This document shows, in pieces, positions 60,881 to 64,000 of a DNA stretch of 64,000 nucleotides. Location: the NCBI GenBank assembly GCA_963695085.1, contig CAVOFV010000005.1, positions 62,001-126,000 on the forward strand. Reading direction: 5' to 3'. Within the stretch, counting starts at the first letter, position 1. Every line of letters begins with the position of its first letter. This stretch comes from SG8-30 sp963695085. GTDB lineage: Bacteria > Pseudomonadota > Gammaproteobacteria > Steroidobacterales > Steroidobacteraceae. The notes beneath the pieces are model-generated. The model was not told the origin of the DNA. It saw nothing but the letters and a program-made list of their open reading frames with translations, and ran no database searches. Both the position numbers and the translations under genes were made by a program.

Positions 60881-60991
60881 GGTTGCCGATCCCCCGTGGT
60901 CCGCGTCGGCGCCTGACGGAGCGCGGCGTCGTCGGTCCTGGTTCTATACTGTTGCCCGCTGCCGCTCTTGCAGGCGATGGGCCCCCCGACC

Positions 60992-61597
60992 ATGCGAACA
61001 TCGTTTCGGGTCGCGATCATCATCGTGCTGGCGCTGGCCGTGCCGCTGGTGCCCTTTCTGGTCATCGGCGAACTGCCGGGCGACCGCTGGCTGTCGTCCA
61101 CCGACGAACATGCCTGGCTGTTCGGCCTGGCCGGCGCCGGGCTGCTCGCGGCCGACATCGTGCTGCCGATCCCCTCGAGCATCGTCGGCACGATGCTCGG
61201 GGCGCGGCTCGGGTTCTGGCCGGGCCTGCTGGCGATCGTGGCCGGCACGATGACCGGCCAGGGCTTCGCATATGCCGCGAGCCGCTGGCTGCTGCGAAGC
61301 AAGGAACCGGGCCTGCCGACTGCGCCGAGCCTCATCGCGCTGTTCCTGAGCCGGCCGGTGCCCGTGCTGGCCGAGGCCATGGCCTTTGCGGCGGGCGCAG
61401 CGCGGGTGGACTTTCCGCAATTCCTGCTGGTCGCCGGTGCCGGCAATCTATTGTACGCAGGTGCGCTCGCTGCCAACGGCGCGGCGCTGTTGCCGGGCTC
61501 GCTGCTGGGTCCGGGACTGATACTGCCGATGCTGGTGCCCGTCGTGGCGTGGCTCGCCTGGCGCGGCTGGCTGCGATGGCGCGCAAATGAGGAATGA
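60992..61597 (+). CDS. VTT/SNARE-associated (TVP38-type) membrane protein
   Basis: A 201-residue integral membrane protein with about five hydrophobic segments (VAIIIVLALAVPLVPFLVIG, FGLAGAGLLAADIVLPIP, LLAIVAGTMTGQGFAYAAS and others). The VLPIPSSIVGTMLGARLGFW motif is the VTT domain mark (pore-like re-entrant loop). YdjX/YdjZ-type relatives travel with YdjY. It is divergent from the radical SAM gene. The start may be 60992 or an earlier in-frame ATG at 60977 or 60968. Confidence 0.78.
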   Translation: MRTSFRVAIIIVLALAVPLVPFLVIGELPGDRWLSSTDEHAWLFGLAGAGLLAADIVLPIPSSIVGTMLGARLGFWPGLLAIVAGTMTGQGFAYAASRWLLRSKEPGLPTAPSLIALFLSRPVPVLAEAMAFAAGAARVDFPQFLLVAGAGNLLYAGALAANGAALLPGSLLGPGLILPMLVPVVAWLAWRGWLRWRANEE

Positions 61598-61601
61598 AGA
61601 C

Positions 61602-61871
61602 ATGCTGTTCATGATCATCAGCCGGACCCGCACCGACCTCGACCCCGCCGACTACGGGCGGCTCGTGGAACTGGCCAAGGCCTTCTACGCCAAGCTGCCG
61701 TCGGGCGTGACCGTGCAGCGCGAATGGACGGCGCAGTCGGGGGCCAGGAACTTCGCCCTGCTCGAGGCGCCGGACGAGGCCACGATCGACCGCATACAGG
61801 CGCCGTTCCGGCCCTACGTCGACATCGAGATCATGGCGGTTGCGGAAAGGGTGGGGTGGACGCTGGGCTGA
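61602..61871 (+). CDS. DUF3303-like small protein
   Basis: An 89-residue protein (MLFMIISRTRTDLDPADY) with the look of a small dimeric alpha-beta-barrel protein: short strands, ending IMAVAERVGW. The sequence fits DUF3303-type proteins of unknown function. Its start just follows the VTT gene's stop, and an in-frame ATG at 61587 would overlap that gene. GAGGAA lies upstream. Co-transcribed with the VTT gene. Confidence 0.6.
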   Translation: MLFMIISRTRTDLDPADYGRLVELAKAFYAKLPSGVTVQREWTAQSGARNFALLEAPDEATIDRIQAPFRPYVDIEIMAVAERVGWTLG

Positions 61872-62001
61872 CGGGCGGTGCGCGGCGGCCGCGTGACGGC
61901 ATGGGAGGCTGCCCGGCCGGCCGGGCGTGATTGCACAGGATTCGCGCTGACTCATCATCTTCTTCGTGTCAGTTAGGCTTGTCCCTCCTTCTGATGCCAA
62001 A

Positions 62002-62021
62002 GCAACCTTTCGCAAGGTTGC
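62002..62021. terminator. Bidirectional hairpin between convergent genes
   Basis: GCAACCTT TCGC AAGGTTGC, eight perfect pairs, in the gap (61872-62155) between the DUF3303-like and GspC-like genes; TTT follows on the minus strand. No other gene-like sequence is seen in the gap. Confidence 0.45.
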
Positions 62022-62155
62022 CTGCAGCGTCAGCCGAAACCTGTTGTCTGGATACTGAAACGCCACGGCGAGCCCCCCAGCCCGCCTGGCGTCTCAACGA
62101 TTCATGCGTCCACCATTCGTTCTGGCCATCATGACATGCCCGCCTGGATTGTCGA

Positions 62156-62839
62156 TCACGAGCCGCCGGCAGGCGGGCTGCCGGGACGGTGCGGCATCAG
62201 GTACACACGCTGCGTGGCCGGGTCCCCGGCCAGGTTGAGCCGTGCGACGCCGCCGTCCGCGAGCGTCCTTTCCACCTCGGCGATGGCGGCTGCCGCCGAG
62301 CCCACCGGCCGGTCATTCACCGCTACAACACGTGAATTCGCCGGCAGGTCCACCAGCGCCGCGAAGCGCCGCGCGACGACCGTGCCGGCCTCGCCGCCGC
62401 CGCGGCGCGCGGCCTTGCCGGATCCGGCAGGGCTCCTGGCAGCCTCGTGGGACAGGGCCTCCACCAGCGGTTCGACCGCTACCTGCCGTACCACCGCGAC
62501 CTCGCCGGCGCGGTGCTGTGCGAGCACGATCGCGTTCGAGGACAGCTGTGCGGGCCCGGATCCTGAGCCATCGATCACCAGTTCGACGACACCGTCTGGA
62601 AATGCGATGCGCAGCACCCGGTCGCTGAACTCGACGACGCGCCCGCCATTGACGGTGCTGCCGTGGCGGACCAGGACCTGGCCGCCCTGCGGCAGCTCCA
62701 GGAAGCCGATGTGCTCCGAGCCGACGGTCATGATGCCGGCGAGGCGATAGCCGTCACCGGTGGCCGCACCGAGCGCCTGCGGCGCTGCCGACGCGAGCGC
62801 CAGGATGGCGAGGAGGCTGGTGAAGGTGCTGCGGATCAT
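62156..62839 (-). CDS. Exported GspC/PDZ-like protein
   Basis: A 227-residue protein with a signal peptide (STFTSLLAILALASAAPQAL). The first domain (YRLAGIMTVGSEHIGFLEL, GRVVEFSDRVLRIAFPDG) resembles the HR domain of GspC and PilP-like pilotins; the C-terminal NSRVVAVNDRPVGSAAAAI segment looks like a PDZ domain. This suggests an accessory secretion component, but GspD or other T2SS genes are not in the window. A role with the neighbouring PEP-CTERM protein is possible. Unassigned beyond fold-level resemblance. Confidence 0.6.
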   Translation of the reverse strand: MIRSTFTSLLAILALASAAPQALGAATGDGYRLAGIMTVGSEHIGFLELPQGGQVLVRHGSTVNGGRVVEFSDRVLRIAFPDGVVELVIDGSGSGPAQLSSNAIVLAQHRAGEVAVVRQVAVEPLVEALSHEAARSPAGSGKAARRGGGEAGTVVARRFAALVDLPANSRVVAVNDRPVGSAAAAIAEVERTLADGGVARLNLAGDPATQRVYLMPHRPGSPPAGGS

Positions 62840-62850
62840 TTCAAAGAAAG

Positions 62851-62875
62851 CGGGTGGTCACGGGGAGACCACCCG
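62851..62875 (-). terminator. Terminator after the PEP-CTERM gene
   Basis: Minus-strand CGGGTGGTC / GACCACCCG, nine pairs with a seven-base loop, followed by GCTTTCTTTG. It ends the PEP-CTERM transcript just before the GspC-like start. Confidence 0.55.
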
Positions 62876-62965
62876 ATTAATCCGAGGAAACCGGTCCCCA
62901 CGCACCGCCGGGCTTGCGCAGCCGGGTCACGGCCGCGCGCCCGCCGGCGATCCGCCGGGCTTCAG

Positions 62966-63598
62966 TCACGCGGCCGGCCGCGACGCCAGCCGCCGGCGAC
63001 GCGCGAACCCGACTCCCAGCAACCCAAGACTGAGCAGGGCGAGCGAGCCGGGCTCCGGCACGTTGACGCCGCAACCGTTCGGGCCCACGCAGATCTGGCC
63101 GTTGATCAGCGTCGGAGCGATGCTGAACCCGTTTTCATCTCCGATCGCGTTCGCAAACAGCACCAGGTCGGTCACCCCGTCGGCCACGCCAAAGAACGTG
63201 AAGCTCGCCAAGGTGAACGTATTGCCCAGGAAGTCCTGATTGGCGATCAGATCGACCAGACTGTCGAACGAGACCACAAACAGCGACACGTCACCCTGCA
63301 CAAGTGACGGAAAACCACACACGACGCACCCGATGGAATCCACCCCATTATCCGGGTCGAGGGAGATCACGCCCCAGGTGGCGATCGAGGCATCCCAGGT
63401 TATCCCGATGTCCCAGTCTCCAATGTATTCGTCGGCGGCGCTGCCATCCCACACCAGGTCAATTTGTATGGGATCGCCCACGTTGCCGAGGCCAGGCGTC
63501 GGTACGAAGCGGATGACACCCGCCGATGCGAACTGGACGAAGCCCAGCAGGCAGCAGGCGAGGATCGCTTTCTTAAATGCCATAGTCGGTTTCATCAT
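62966..63598 (-). CDS. PEP-CTERM sorting-signal protein
   Basis: Secreted protein of 210 residues. N-terminal signal peptide (AILACCLLGFVQFASAG); C-terminal tripartite PEP-CTERM signal VPEPGSLALLSLGLLGVGFA followed by RRRRLA: the VPEP motif, hydrophobic helix and basic tail recognised by exosortase. The middle (cohesin-like strands FVPTPGLGNVGDPIQIDLVW, and FGVADGVTDLVLFANAIG) is like bacterial extracellular adhesion proteins. Start MMKPTMAFKK with AGGAAG upstream. The presence implies an exosortase (EpsH) elsewhere in the genome. Confidence 0.88.
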   Translation of the reverse strand: MMKPTMAFKKAILACCLLGFVQFASAGVIRFVPTPGLGNVGDPIQIDLVWDGSAADEYIGDWDIGITWDASIATWGVISLDPDNGVDSIGCVVCGFPSLVQGDVSLFVVSFDSLVDLIANQDFLGNTFTLASFTFFGVADGVTDLVLFANAIGDENGFSIAPTLINGQICVGPNGCGVNVPEPGSLALLSLGLLGVGFARRRRLASRPAA

Positions 63599-63630
63599 GC
63601 TCTTCCTGTTGTAGTCCAACTTCTCCGTCT

Positions 63631-63655
63631 CCACGGGGGGCCGGGCCCCCCGTGG
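63631..63655. terminator. Strong hairpin after the thrombospondin-type-3 gene
   Basis: CCACGGGGGGC CGG GCCCCCCGTGG, eleven perfect pairs and a three-base loop, just after the partial gene's stop at 63666. No T-run follows, so it may act as an mRNA end stabiliser or rho-assisted stop. Confidence 0.5.
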
Positions 63656-63665
63656 AAACCCCCGT

Positions 63666-64000
63666 TTACGGAATTGCGCAGCGAGGCAGGGTGCACAGCA
63701 GCGTGCACTGGCGTGCATCGTTGACGTTGATCACCCCATTGCCATCGTTGTCACGCGGATCGCCGGGCGCGGCGGGCGTATTGCGCGCCGCGGTAATCAG
63801 CCCGATGTCGTTGCGGTCGACGTCGCGATCGCCGTCGATATCGCAACGTACGGCCTCGACGACTTCGCAGGCATTGCCGATGCCGTCGCCGTCATCGTCT
63901 TCCTGACCCGGATTGGCAACGTTCGGGCAGTTGTCGCACACGTTACCCACGCCGTCACCGTCGCCATCTTCCTGGTTCGGGTTGGCGATGGCCGGACAGT
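63666..64000 (-). CDS. 3' part of a secreted thrombospondin type 3 / dockerin-like protein
   Basis: Open frame continuing beyond the right edge. Visible are calcium-binding thrombospondin type 3 repeats (CPAIANPNQEDGDGDGVG, NCPNVANPGQEDDDGDG, each with the DxDGDG pattern), then a dockerin-like C-terminus: VRCDIDGDRDVDRNDIGLIT and DPRDNDGNGVINVNDARQC, two EF-hand-like loops. Such endings occur on exported proteins encoded near PEP-CTERM proteins. The start is outside the window. Confidence 0.85.
   Translation of the reverse strand, partial: CPAIANPNQEDGDGDGVGNVCDNCPNVANPGQEDDDGDGIGNACEVVEAVRCDIDGDRDVDRNDIGLITAARNTPAAPGDPRDNDGNGVINVNDARQCTLLCTLPRCAIP

Noticed and set aside
1..64000. CRISPR arrays, insertion sequences, prophage genes or rRNA genes
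   Set aside because: No regularly spaced short repeats with spacers, transposases, integrases, phage structural genes or rRNA sequence were seen.

Overview
The window is GC-rich, densely coded bacterial chromosome. Its gene order is that of a gammaproteobacterium: coq7 / rplM-rpsI, then zapA - 6S RNA - 5-formyl-THF cyclo-ligase, then UPF0149 - pepP - ubiH - ubiI, and later the rhodanese / pcm / tolC block. The genes suggest a free-living respiratory organism that makes both ubiquinone (coq7, ubiH, ubiI) and menaquinone (a full men operon), carries multihaem cytochromes, and has a PEP-CTERM/exosortase surface-protein system. A lineage near the Xanthomonadales, Nevskiales or Steroidobacterales is plausible, but genus cannot be read from the sequence alone.

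Layout. 1-5.8 kb: coq7, ribosomal proteins L13/S9, tRNA-Gln(CUG), two blocks of tandem repeats (the first built on the last 19 nt of the tRNA), rpiA, a 26-residue Lys/Ala histone-like protein, an EVE-domain protein, 5-FCL, 6S RNA, zapA and a ZapB-like coiled coil. 5.9-10.3 kb: UPF0149-pepP-ubiH-ubiI with overlapping stops and starts. 10.3-14.5 kb: DUF2189 membrane protein, phhB, ispG, DUF885 peptidase (minus strand). 14.5-19.6 kb: tandem glycine riboswitch with terminator, then gcvT-gcvH-gcvPA-gcvPB-dgkA. 19.7-24.5 kb: PfkB kinase, a large two-lobed HtrA-like protease resembling Nma111/Deg7, and a Sua5-type TsaC. 24.5-29.5 kb: tolC, rhodanese, pcm-like, and a PAS-GGDEF-EAL protein. 29.5-37.5 kb: transketolase-like protein, aminotransferase, an octahaem cytochrome / 4x[4Fe-4S] ferredoxin / NrfD electron-transfer module, and a cysteine-synthase-like enzyme. 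37.7-44.3 kb: S9 peptidase and a 2-oxoacid oxidoreductase whose gamma, NAD(P)H/FAD and delta parts are fused in one chain. 44.3-53.2 kb: the complete overlapping operon menG-F-D-H-B-A-C-E. 53.6-61.9 kb: a radical SAM / methyltransferase / YdjY / two TonB-receptor gene set, facing a VTT membrane protein and a DUF3303-like protein. 62.1-64 kb: a GspC/PDZ-like exported protein, a PEP-CTERM protein and the 3' end of a thrombospondin-type-3/dockerin-like protein running off the window.

How the genes may work together. Menaquinone from the men operon could be the partner of the NrfD module, while the 2-oxoacid oxidoreductase supplies reduced carriers under low oxygen; this is inference from neighbourhood. 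The most novel-looking parts are the tRNA-tail repeats (structurally like the rtT repeats of E. coli tyrT), the gamma-FAD-delta fusion, the bacterial Nma111-like protease, and the radical SAM/methyltransferase/YdjY/TonB-receptor cluster, whose product or substrate is unknown.
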